Shown here piece after piece: positions 34,684-44,340 of a DNA stretch of 56,196 nt. The notes beneath the pieces are model-generated. The model saw only the letters and a list, made by a program, of their open reading frames with translations. It made no database searches and was not told the DNA's origin. The position numbers and the translations under genes were made by a program. This DNA comes from Acidobacteriota bacterium (GTDB lineage Bacteria; Acidobacteriota; Terriglobia; Bryobacterales; Bryobacteraceae): NCBI GenBank assembly GCA_026394015.1, contig JAPKZA010000215.1, positions 20,654-76,849 of the forward strand, in the 5' to 3' direction. The stretch's first letter is position 1; each line of letters starts with the position of its first letter.

Positions 34684-34763
34684 AAAGTACTAGGGCTCGC
34701 CCCGCGAGCTCTTTCGAGGGACCAGTGGATCGTTTTGGCTGCATTTTTCGCTAGGGCGGTGTC

Positions 34764-35213
34764 TCATTCCAAGTACGCAGAATCTAGCGAGGATTCCGCT
34801 TCGGCCGGACGCACAAGCCGATGGCGATGACCCCGGCGCAGTCTGGCGCCGGAGGCGAGCGCGAATACGATCAATACGCCCCCCCCAGGACGGTGCGGCG
34901 GTTCCGGGCGAAAGAAAACGCCAAGTGGCGGTGAAACAATCCTTGCCAAGCGAACAGAAGCCCTCCGACGATGGAAAGCGCCGGCGACTGGATTGATCCG
35001 GGCGAAGAACGCCCAGTGGTAGGCAATGCCGACCCAGAGCCATAGGACAGCCAAGATGGTTGACACCGCGGCTCCCGACCTGGGTCAGCGCAGAGCAATG
35101 AGGAGGAGGATGAGTGCCGCAAGGAGGAGCAGGAGGACTTGGGCGGGCCAGACAGCGGTGTTGTAAAGTCTGAAGACGCCAAAGAACTGCTGCACGGTGA
35201 AGGGCGGATGCAT
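34764..35213 (-). pseudogene. DUF6064 membrane protein pseudogene
   Basis: From ATG 35213 the frame reads MHPPFTVQQFFGVFRLYNT then AVWPAQVLLLLLAALI, a close match to the DUF6064 N-terminus. It reaches an in-frame TGA at 35085-35087. Coding-like sequence continues in the same frame (STILAVLWLWVGIAYHWAFF, ARINPVAGA), then shifts frame for SIVGGLLFAWQGLFHRHLAF and shifts again for VLIVFALA. One stop and two frameshifts therefore break the gene. Intact relatives are small multi-pass membrane proteins of unknown function. The start lies six bases after the preceding broken gene, as in an operon. Confidence 0.75.
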
Positions 35214-35219
35214 GGTGGC

Positions 35220-35796
35220 TTACTTGCGAGACAGGAAGCCTTTTTCCGGTGCCCACTCTGTAAATCCCGGGCCGACGATATAGTGATTGCAGCAGTCATC
35301 ACCGTCGGCCAGCGTCTTCGCGCGGGTGAACTGGAGTCCCATCAGGTTCGCCATCGATTGGGCCCAAGTGGAGCGGCAGCCGCCCCCGATCGGTTCTTCC
35401 ACGACGATCCGCCAGTCCATCGGATGCAGCAGTCCGCGTTCTCCCCGCGACGGTGCGGCATGCAGCGACTGCACAAACATTTTGGAGGTCGCCCGGCGGC
35501 CGAGCAAGGTTCTGGCAACGACAGGGAATCGCCGCAGCAGGTTCTCGTTGAGGACCCAGAGCAATTCACCGGCATGCTCCCGAGTTTGATCGAACTGGCG
35601 GAAGGCGGGAAAGAAGGGCACGTAGGCCGTGATGAAACCATAACTCCTAGCGGCGACGCTGCTTTCGAGATCAGGGATTCTGGGGATCAGATCGCGCAGC
35701 TTGGCATCCGCGATGTCCCGGAAGCGAGGGTAGAAGGCCTCGCCGTAGGTCTGTTTCAGCGAACATTAGTACCCGGTAGGCCGTGCGCGTTTTCAT
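35220..35796 (-). pseudogene. Frameshifted gene resembling L-2-amino-thiazoline-4-carboxylate hydrolase family
   Basis: ATG 35796 opens MKTRTAYRVLMF. After a frameshift near 35,765 the coding-like frame is LKQTYGEAFYPRFRDIADAK, then the VAARSYGFITAYVPFFPAF segment and on to the stop at 35220. That second frame has no start of its own before GTG 35621, so the gene is broken near its 5' end. The C-terminal part (FTRAKTLADGDDCCNHYI) has the TLAxGDxxCxxxI layout of ATC-hydrolase-like proteins; this assignment is tentative. It lies between the P-type ATPase and the DUF6064 pseudogene on the same strand. Confidence 0.6.
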
Positions 35797-35848
35797 GTCG
35801 GGCTCCGATGATTGGCAATGCGAATTCCCCATGGGGGGCGAGGTGGTT

Positions 35849-38404
35849 TCAACTTTGTGCCGGCGGGACCGGCGGACGATGAGGCGAAACCTTCGGCGGT
35901 TCTCGATGCCATTGGAAAGCTTTGATCGCTTCAAACCAGACCAGGCTCAGGGCGGCGGATCCGAAACAGAGTCCGATGTCGTCGGCGTGAAGGGTGCTGA
36001 AGTGGAATAGGTTCCGTAGGAATGGCACATAGAGCGCCAGCGCCAAGACGGTGAAGGCGCCGCTTATGACCCACCACATCGCCGCGTTGGGCGTTTTTAA
36101 GATCCCGCGAATGGACAGCGACCAAGAGCGATTCGTGACGATCATGGCCACGTTGGCGAGGACCAAGCAGGTGAACGTCAGGGTCCGCGCATCGTTCGCG
36201 CCTTGGCCGCGGTGGAGCGCGAGGCCGAAGATCGCCAGCAAGATGGCCAGGACGCCCGTCCCCTGCAATAGGCTCGTCACGATCATCTGCCGGTTGAAGA
36301 GGTGCTCCGAGGCCGGGCGCGGCGGCCGGTGCATGACGTCGGCTTCCTCTTGTTCGGCCTCGAAGACGACGGAGCACGCGGGGTCAATGATTAGTTCCAG
36401 GAAGGCGCTGTGGATCGGCTCCAGGATCAAGGGCCAACGAAAAAGGACGGCACACAGGGAGAGACCGGCGATGGGGACGTGGATGGCGAAGACGTAGGCC
36501 AACGCTTTTTTGAGATTGTCGAAGATCCGACGGCCGAGCCTTACGGTCTGCACAATGGAGGAAAACTCATTGTCGAACAGAACCAGGTCGGCGGCTTCCC
36601 GGGCGACGTCGGTTCCGCGCTGCCCCATGGCGATGCCGATGTGCGAGGCCTTCAGCGCGTTCACGAGCTGCAGTTTCTGTTCGAGAACGGCGCGGGCGAA
36701 GACGTGAGCGCGACTCACCCGATCGCGCAGCACGGCTTCGTTCATGGCCGCCACTTCGGGTCCGGTGATGGCTCCCTCCGGGCTGTCCTGACCAATCTGA
36801 CGAGCGATACTCAGGGCGGTGCCGGGATAGTCGCAGGTGATCATGATGACGCGGATTCCGGCGGCTTGACACTCCCGAATCGCGCTGGGAACGGCCGGGC
36901 GCACGGGGTCCGCCAGAGCGACGAGGCCGAGGAACTCGAAATTGAAATCGTGCCGTTGGTCGGGGAGGGAGCCCGGGGAACCGACGGCTTTGGCCACCCC
37001 GAGGACACGCAATCCGTCGGTCGCCATGCCGGCAACGATTTCGTTGAGGGCTGCCGCGTCCTCACCCGACATGGGGCAAAGGTCAGCGATTGCTTCCGGT
37101 GCGCCTTTGGTGGCGATGACGAGTATTGCGTTATCGGGCGAAGTCCACACTTCGGAGATGGCCAAAAGGCTTTTTGCCAAGGGATACTCGCGAACGACTT
37201 TCCAGTTGGCGTGCAAGTGTTCGGTACCCTGCAAGGCTTCGTCGCCGAGCGTGCGAATGGCTCGGTCCATGGGATCGAAGGGGTCTGGCTGGCTGGCGAG
37301 CATGGCGAATTCCGCCAACTCGTGAAACTCTTCGGGGATGACGACGGCAGACGGCTTTGAGAAATCGAACGCTTGGCCATTCGCGAAGAGCTTGGCGACC
37401 GACAGCTGGTTCATCGTGAGCGTTCCCGTTTTGTCGACGCACAAGGCCGTGGCGGCACCGAGCATTTTGATGGCGGCGACACGCCGCGTGAGGACTCTCT
37501 TCTGCGAGATCCGCCAGGCGCCGAGGGCGAGAAACACGGTGAGCACGACGGGGAGTTCCTCGGGCAGGATCGCCATGGCCAACGTCAATGCCGCGAGGAA
37601 TCCGCGCAACCAGTCGCCGCGGGTGAGCCCATAGAAGACGACGAATAAGCGGCAAAGGGCGAGCCCGACCAAGGCCAGGACCCGCACCATGTGGCGGGTA
37701 TCGCGCTGGAGCAAGGTGGGTTCCTGCTCTTGCTCGCGCAATGACTTGCCGATCTTGCCGAGTTCGGTTTGGGCGCCGGTTGCCTTGTGCTTGGCCAATC
37801 CCGTTCCCCGAACGACCAGGGTGCCGGAGAAGACGAACGGGAGATCATCGCCGCCGGGGCGGGCCATGGCCAGATCCTCTGCGGAAGCCTGCTTCCGCAC
37901 GGGGACGGATTCGCCGGTCAAGAGAGACTCGTCGGTGGAGAGATTGACGGCGGAGAAAAGGAGGGCATCGGCCGGGACGCGGTCACCTTCTGACAGAACC
38001 AGGATATCGCCGGGAACGACCTCTCGACCGGCGATTCTTTTGCGCTGCCCTTGGCGGATGACGAGGGCGCGCGGACTGGACAAGTCGCGCAGTGCCTCGA
38101 GCGCCCGCTCTGTTTTGCGTTCCTGATAGAGCGTGATGGCGATGACCACGCCGACGAAGATCAGGAGGATGAGCGCTTCTTCCGCATTGCCCAGGAGCAG
38201 ATAGGTGCCGCCGCAGGCGAGTAAGAGGAGCAGCATCGGCTCGCGGACGACTTCGAGAATGGTGCCGAAGAGGGAGCGCGGCTTGGCCGAGGGAAGCTCA
38301 TTCAAGCCGTGGGTGGCAAGAGCGGCCGCGGCGTCGGCATCAGACAGGCCCGAGGGGCTCACTTCCGGATCAGTGGGTGAGATGGTTGTTGTTGCGGTTG
38401 CCAT
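35849..38404 (-). CDS. P-type cation ATPase lacking the TGDGVND catalytic segment
   Basis: The 851-residue ORF is a PMCA/SERCA-like P-type ATPase: N-terminal cation_ATPase_N, actuator TGES (163-166), M4 PEELP (281-285), phosphorylation DKTGTLT (Asp324), KGAPE (433-437), and M5-M10. Two defects stand out. TGD is TCD (523-525). Between the two family ALKA repeats, the segment that should read about [20 protein letters not shown] is absent: the sequence goes [14 protein letters not shown] (583 on). The magnesium-coordinating GDGxND Asp is therefore missing, so normal pumping is very unlikely although the frame is open. It starts nine bases after a broken haem-binding gene and precedes two pseudogenes. 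Codons end in C. Confidence 0.93.
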   Translation of the reverse strand: [851 protein letters not shown]

Positions 38405-38413
38405 AGCGCCTCG

Positions 38414-38642
38414 TTACTGTCTCGTCGTCGTTTGTACACCGGCGAGGAGCGTTTCCCGTTCGGACTTGCTGAGCTTGGCCCCCGGATGGAGGGGCACATA
38501 GAACCAGAGCGGCATTTCTCCCTCCAGTGTGTCGCGCTCGGTGAGCTAGGCGATGGGGGCGACACTGCTGCACCAGGGGTACTGTTTTTCATTCGTGGGG
38601 CAATCGAACCTAGCCCGTTTTGCGAAGCCCAGGATCTTCATT
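38414..38642 (-). pseudogene. Haem-binding domain (Haem_bd) protein pseudogene
   Basis: ATG 38642 has a good AAGGAG eight bases upstream. The frame reads MKILGFAKRARFDCPTNEKQ, then the YPWCSSVAPIA segment, hits TAG at 38546-38548, and continues LTERDTLEGEMPLWFY and PLHPGAKLSKSE to TAA at 38414. It matches the Haem_bd layout (CxxCHSNExxYPWYS, EGEMPLWFY, HPxAKLS). However, the CxxCH is changed to RFDCP, the N-terminal membrane or signal part is deleted after MKILGFA, and a stop interrupts the domain. The ribosome-binding site and start are preserved, pointing to recent loss. It heads the operon with the damaged ATPase. Confidence 0.75.
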
Positions 38643-38835
38643 GCAGCTACTCCTTCGCGCAGGGTGGAGCACTTGGGGGGCCAAAGGCGGCCGGGCCGAA
38701 ACTGGAATGAATTCGGGTATTGCGCCTGTTTGTGACGGTAGGGAGGATGACCCCATTTGGTCGAGTGACCGTTGGTTGTCGTGGTTCGAGCGAAACTCTT
38801 CGTCTGCCGACAACGGTCGATGCATCTGAAGTGTC

Positions 38836-39882
38836 ATGACGTATGCGCGGAGCCGACTTTGGTTAGGGATTACGGGCGTGGGCACGTGGACTTTGCTGGC
38901 CGCGTTGGGGATTTGGCAGCAGTGGCAGGCTCCCGTTGTTTCTGGTTCGCGAGTGGCCGACTTGCTGGTATTGGCCGCGCTGTACGTCGTGATCCAGGCT
39001 CCGTTCGATTGGCTGGGCGGACACTACTTGCCAGGGAAGTTCGGGCGGGGGCAGACTTCGTTCGCGGGCTGGGCGAAGGGGGTGGCGGTGCAGGGTCTTT
39101 GCTGGGTGGCGGCTTCCAGCGTTCTGTGGTGGGCCGGAGGGGCTTGGGGCGATGCCGGCGCGGCGACCGCGATGCTGCTGGTCATGCTGACGCTGGTGAT
39201 GGGCCAGGGGCTGCTGGCCAGGGCCGTTGGTTCCGTGCGGACCGTCTCCGAAGAGGCGAATACGGAGTTGGTGGCGGTGGGCGATCCGGCTTTCGTCGGG
39301 GGTTGGGTTGGCTTGGGGCCGACGCGGAGGCTGCTGATGCCGTTGACTTGGCCCGCGGAGTGGCGGACGGTGCAACGCGCGAGGCGGGGCGGGGTGATCG
39401 AAAATGGAGCGCGGGCGGCGGGGTTGGCGGTGGCGGCGGCGTTCAATTTGGCAGGCTTGCTCGTGAGCCTCGCCTGGACGCCCGGAGCCGGCTTTTCGAG
39501 CCCGGACGCTTATCTGCGGCTCGTGTTTGGGTTTACTCTGTGGTCGTTCGCAGGACTGCTTTTGTTGCCGAGCGTGTCGCGGCCGGCGGTTTTCGCGGCA
39601 GACCGGCTTGCAGGCGCGCGGAGTATCGCTTGGAAGGCTGTGGCGCGGGGGCTCGACCAGCAGCAGGATGACGAACCGGCGCGATCGCCGTGGGTGGAGA
39701 GGATTTTTCATCCGGTGCCGTCGTTGACGGCGCGGTTGCGGGGCGGGGGGCGCGGGGCAGGAGCCTGGCAGGCGGCTCGTTTGGCGTTGTACCTGAGTTG
39801 GAGTGTGCCGGGGCTGTTGAGCCGGTCGGTTCATTGCAATGTCGGTCGCCCGGATGTGTGGGTGTTGTTCCCGGGCGATTGA
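38836..39882 (+). CDS. Multi-pass membrane protein, M48-like without zinc motif (unknown function)
   Basis: The 348-residue protein has about six to eight hydrophobic segments, starting with WLGITGVGTWTLLAALGIW. Fragments recall membrane M48 peptidases: PFDWLGGHYLPGKFGRGQTS (compare YxxEKxFGLSxQT) and, near the C-terminus, FAADRLAGA and ERIFHPVPSLTARL (compare HPxxxxRI). There is no HExxH, so it is not an active zinc peptidase of that type. Homology is a guess from pattern. The gene stands alone between the relic operon and TonB receptor 3 and uses G-ending codons. The function is not known. Confidence 0.7.
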   Translation: MTYARSRLWLGITGVGTWTLLAALGIWQQWQAPVVSGSRVADLLVLAALYVVIQAPFDWLGGHYLPGKFGRGQTSFAGWAKGVAVQGLCWVAASSVLWWAGGAWGDAGAATAMLLVMLTLVMGQGLLARAVGSVRTVSEEANTELVAVGDPAFVGGWVGLGPTRRLLMPLTWPAEWRTVQRARRGGVIENGARAAGLAVAAAFNLAGLLVSLAWTPGAGFSSPDAYLRLVFGFTLWSFAGLLLLPSVSRPAVFAADRLAGARSIAWKAVARGLDQQQDDEPARSPWVERIFHPVPSLTARLRGGGRGAGAWQAARLALYLSWSVPGLLSRSVHCNVGRPDVWVLFPGD

Positions 39883-40062
39883 GCCAGATCATTTTGACGC
39901 AAGCTTGAGCGCGCGATTTTGCAGAGCCGTGCGTTAAGTTTTTTTCGCCGAGTGGCTGCAGGGCAGGCAATTCCTCCTCTCGTTTCGATTCCGTTACACG
40001 CGTTCACCGGACGTTCACGTGGCTGTAACCGAATAGACACACCCCTGCTTCAGACTCGAACT

Positions 40063-43000
40063 ATGCGATCCATTGTTCTTTCCTGTCTTTGGGCCGCCCT
40101 GTTGATGGCCCAAGTGGATCAAGGCCGCATCAGCGGTAAGGTAACCGACACCAGCGGAGCGATCATTCCCGGCGTGACGATCCAGGTGCGGAACGAAAAA
40201 CCGGAGCGGAGCGCAAAGTGACCTCGGGCGAGGCGGGAACCTTCTCGGTTTCGAACTTGAGCCCCGCGACGTACGCGATTGTAGCGGCGAGTCCGGGGTT
40301 GAGCGACGCAAAATTTCGCGGAATTAATCTGGCGGTGGGCCAGGAACGTTCGGTAGAGATTGTAATGCAGCCCGCCACGACGAGCACCGAAGTAACGGTA
40401 TCGAGCGGGGATCTGGTGGTAATCGACGTGAGTTCGGCGTCGGTGGGAGCGAACATCAACGCGCGGGAAGTGGCGGAGATGCCGATCAACGGCCGTCAGA
40501 TCTCGCAGTTGTACCTGTTAGCGCCCGGTGCGCAGACTTCTGGCGGTGGCAGCTATGACAATATTCGCTTTTCCGGACGCGCCAATCAGCAGAACGCCGT
40601 ACGGTTTGACGGGGTCGAAGCGTCGTCGATTATCGATGCGTCGCCTGGCAATTTGAACGGACAGACCTCATCGAGTTTCCGCCTGCAGGCGAGCCTGGAG
40701 ACGGTGCAGGAGTTCCGGGTGGAATCGAGCAACTATCCGGCGGAGTACGGCACGGGCACCGGCGGCCAGATCAGCATTGTGACGAAGTCCGGCGGCAACG
40801 AGTATCACGGCAGCGTGTTCGAATACCTGCGCAACGACAAGCTCGACGCGCGGAATTTCTTTGATGGCACGGACAAGTCGCCGCTGCGGTTGAACCAGTT
40901 TGGTGGATCCTTAGGCGGCGCGTTGATCAAGAACAAGCTATTTTTCTTCGGTCGCTACGAGGGCTTGCGGCAACGGGCGGGTTTCCCGCTGGTGGGCCAA
41001 GTGCCGAGCGCGGCGGTGCGGAATTTGCCGACATGCGCGGCTGGTTTGACGACGCGCTGCGTGGACTCGGCGGTGAAGCCGTTGTTCGGTGCGTTTCCGG
41101 TGGGCAATCGTGGGGCGACCACGAATCCTGATTTCGACATCGCACAATTGGACGGTAAGGCTGTCGTGAATGAGAATTCGGGCAGCATCCGGCTCGACTA
41201 TCGGCCAAGCGACAAGGACAGCGTGAGTTTCCGTTGGTTCCGGGACGATGGCACTTCGACGTCGCCCTTTGACGTCTCGGGCAGCGCGTTCCGCCAAGCG
41301 GCGCTGGCGCAGAACGGCATGCTGAGCTATCAGCGGTTGATTTCACCGAGCTTGATTAATGAAGTGAAGTTCGGCTATAACGGGCCGAAGACGCGGACAA
41401 GCGGCGTGGCTCCCGTGGTGCCGGGGCTGGATCTTTCCGGGTCGACGATCAACATTACCGGGGCGAACGTCCTGGTGGGCATCGGCGGGCAGGGAGCTAG
41501 CGCCGGGGTGGCAATTCCATCCGGCCAAGTACGCGCCAGCAGCGCGACCAATGGACGCGGCCAGCCGTATACGAGCTATTCGCTCAGCTATGTGGACACG
41601 CTGAACTGGGTGAAAGGGAAGCACAACTTGAAGCTTGGCGGGGAGTTCCGGCAGGTGCGCATGTATACGGACCGCCTGGGTGGCGTGACCTACGCCTTCG
41701 GCAACCTCGCTTCGTTTTTGGCCAACACGCCTTCGATCACGGTGAACGGCGATGTCAGTTCTCCCAGCCCGTTCAACAACGGAGCCACGGGCAATCGGTT
41801 TGGAAAGAGCGAGATGATGAGCGTCTACGCCCAAGACGAGTATCGTTTTTCTTCGACCCTGACGATGAGCTACGGCTTGCGCTATGAATACTACACGCCG
41901 TGGCGCGAAGATCGGAACCTGGTGGTGCTTTACAACGTCACGACCGGTGGCTTGGACGCGCCCGGGAGCCGGGCTTTCTATCAATCTTCGAAGGCGGCGT
42001 TTGGACCGCGCTTGGCGTTTGCCTGGTCGCCGCAGAAGTTCGCAGGCAAGACGGTGCTGCGCATCGGCTCCGGCTACTACTATGGTCCAGGCCAAGGCGA
42101 GGACTTGATTCAGCCAATTGAAAGCGACCGCGTGAGCACGACGGCGACGGGGCGTTATCCGATCGATCCGCTGCCGGTGATTCGCAATTTCAATATCAAT
42201 ACGGCGACGGGGATCGGGGTGCGGGCCTATTCGTCGGGCTATCGCGTACCAGAGAAGATTCTTTCTTACACCGCATCGCTGCAGCACACGCTGCCAGGCG
42301 GCGCGGTGTTGCAAGTGGCCTATGTGGGCAGCCAGGGGCGCAACCTGTTCCTGCGCAGCACCACGAATAAGGTGATCGGGGTGACGATGAACCAGACGAC
42401 CGGCGTGGGCGCCGTGGTGCGGGAGTTTGGTCCGCGGTTCGGCGAAATCGAGTACAAGACGACGGGCGGAACGGATCACTATGATTCCATGCAGACGACC
42501 TTGAACCGGCGTTTTTCCAGGGGCTTGACGCTGGGTGCGCAATGGACCTGGGGCCATTCGATCGGCAACAGCGGCGGCTCGAATGAGGCCAACACCGCCA
42601 CCAACCCGTACAACTTCCGGCAAGACCACGGGAACAACGCCTTCGACGTACGGCATAGCGCGAACATCTCCGCGCTCTACGAATTGCCGTTCGGCAAAGG
42701 TCGGCGGTATAGCAGTTCGATGAGCCGGGGCGCCGAGGCGTTGCTGGGCGGTTGGCAGATGGGCGGCATCGTGAATACGCGCACGGGCCTGCCGGTGGAT
42801 ATCCGGATTACGCGACCCGACTTCGTCTATCGCGATACGCGGAATGACACGTTCGTGAACGCGCCGATTCTCGTGGGCGGGGTGCCGGTGACGGTGCCGG
42901 TGATTAACGTTCCGGGCGGCGGCAACTCGCGTGACGTGCGATTCCCGAGCGTGGTGGCGGGAGTGAGTCCTTTTTCGACCTCGAGCGACCGCCGATTTGT

Positions 43001-43364
43001 TCTGAATCCGGCCGCGTTCTCGGTTCCCGCTCCGGGCACTTTCGGTAACCTGGGCCGGGGAGCGGTGCATGGCCCCGGGCTGACGCAGTTCGACCTGACT
43101 CTGCAAAAGAAGTTCACCATCACCGAGCGCGTGAACACCGAGTTCCGGGTGGAGATGTACAACCTGCTTAACCGGGCTAACTTCTCTAATCCGGTGGCGC
43201 GTTTGAACAACGTGCTGGGCACCGCTACGAATCAATTGCAGCCGGGCCAGGCGTATGGCACTGCGACGGGCGGAGCGTTCGGCACGGTGCTGCAGACAGT
43301 GGAAAGCGCAGTAGGGTTGGGCGCGCAACGGCAGATTCAACTGTCTTTGCGGATTAGCTTCTAG
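40063..43364 (+). pseudogene. Oar-type TonB-dependent receptor 3, frameshifted near its 5' end
   Basis: ATG 40063 begins a signal peptide (LSCLWAALLMAQ) and carboxypeptidase-regulatory-like domain (GRISGKVTDTSGAIIPGVTI) that stops at 40221. The remaining receptor (EFRVESSNYPAEYGTGTGG, HGSVFEYLRNDKLDARNFF, barrel, terminal ISF) is open in another frame from 40218. Restoring one A in the A-run at 40196-40200 would give NEKTGAERKVTSGEAGTFSV, the expected TGxxR...SxxxGxF motif, and one 1100-residue protein. So the gene differs from an intact receptor by one base in a homopolymer: a real mutation, a slippage site or an assembly error. It is otherwise complete. Codons are G-ending, unlike receptors 1 and 2. 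Confidence 0.9.
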
Positions 43365-43389
43365 TCCTTTCTTCCCGAATGGGAGACTC

Positions 43390-43427
43390 GGGGGACCGGT
43401 CCTGGCTTAGGCTAGGCCCGGTCCCCC
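43390..43427. terminator. Hairpin between converging TonB receptor 3 and PhyH genes
   Basis: GGGGGACCGG (43390-43399) pairs perfectly with CCGGTCCCCC (43418-43427) across an 18-base loop, 25 bases after the receptor stop and 24 before the dioxygenase stop. It has no clear U tract but the right place for a shared terminator. Confidence 0.65.
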
Positions 43428-43450
43428 TAGCTGTTTGGGGAGGCGTGCGT

Positions 43451-44281
43451 TTACCAAGGCCGAAGCCCGAGCAGTTTTTTTCCGAGTTCCGTAAGCTGGG
43501 CCGGCGGACCAGGTTCGGGGTCGAGTTGGCTCGGCAGGCCGCGCCAACACTCGGGGGCGCGTTTCGAGAGCCATAACTCCTCCATGTACTCCCGATGCTT
43601 TGGCGAGTCGTTGGGCGGTTGCAACGTTACGAACATCGCCATCCTCGGCTGGTCCGATTGGTTCCGGGCGGACCCATGCGGCAGCCTGGTGGACCACAGA
43701 ATAATGTCGCCCGCGTTCGCCTCGACCTCGATCGTGTTCGGGTGGATTAGGCCCGCATGGCGAAAGTCGAAGTCGAAGTCTCCCTCGTGGTTTTCGGCGA
43801 GCCAAGCATCGAGATTGCGGTAGACCTCCGGTACGCATTGAAAGCCTCCTCGGCCGGGGCCGATGGGAGTGAGTAGGACGACGGCCTGAACAGTGGGCTC
43901 GACCTTGGCACGGGGATCGGCATCCCAATGAATGTCTCCTTGGCTGCGGGTGGGATGGAGCGGGTGGATCGGTGGTCGAAACATGCAGCGGTTGATATCT
44001 AACATCAACTTGCCGTGTCCGTGGAACTCAGAGAAGACGTGATAGAGGTTGGGAAGTTGACGGATATCCCAGAGGGATTGGGGATGATGCAGGGGGACGA
44101 CGCCATCCAGAGCCGGTGGCGTGTTGTACCAAGTTCGGCCATCAGCGAGGTCCGCGCCGACAAATGCGGTGATGTCCTGAATGGCGTTTTCAACGAGGTT
44201 GGCAGGGATCACATTCCCGATGACCATGTAGCCTTCGGTTGCGAAATGTCGGCGATCGCGATCCTGGATCCAGACGGGCAT
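43451..44281 (-). CDS. Phytanoyl-CoA dioxygenase (PhyH) family protein
   Basis: The 276-residue Fe(II)/2-oxoglutarate-dependent oxygenase has the metal-binding HWD (His118, Asp120) in GDIHWDADPR. The distal His202 and the 2-oxoglutarate-binding Arg206 lie in RLPHGSARNQ. Length and the N-terminal FATEGYMVIGNVIP match the family. It hydroxylates a small molecule or a peptide; the substrate is not predictable. A 25-codon ORF with a strong ribosome-binding site ends 59 bases upstream on the same strand and may be co-transcribed. It converges with TonB receptor 3, with a hairpin between. Confidence 0.9.
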   Translation of the reverse strand: MPVWIQDRDRRHFATEGYMVIGNVIPANLVENAIQDITAFVGADLADGRTWYNTPPALDGVVPLHHPQSLWDIRQLPNLYHVFSEFHGHGKLMLDINRCMFRPPIHPLHPTRSQGDIHWDADPRAKVEPTVQAVVLLTPIGPGRGGFQCVPEVYRNLDAWLAENHEGDFDFDFRHAGLIHPNTIEVEANAGDIILWSTRLPHGSARNQSDQPRMAMFVTLQPPNDSPKHREYMEELWLSKRAPECWRGLPSQLDPEPGPPAQLTELGKKLLGLRPW

Positions 44282-44340
44282 AGGCTAAGATGTCGGCGTA
44301 CCGCTGCCTTCATCTTAGCCTTTCTTTCTTACTGTGGTTG

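Noticed and set aside
32877-34760. Replication origin at the composition switch
   Set aside because: No dnaA, no cluster of DnaA boxes and no AT-rich unwinding element seen; only the skew change is reported.
35139-35882. Plus-strand ORF of 247 codons
   Set aside because: Overlaps minus-strand remnants with recognisable DUF6064 and hydrolase-like sequence; no domain of its own.
41343-43340. Minus-strand ORF of 665 codons opposite TonB receptor 3
   Set aside because: Antisense shadow rich in Arg/His/Ala, no start context or domain.
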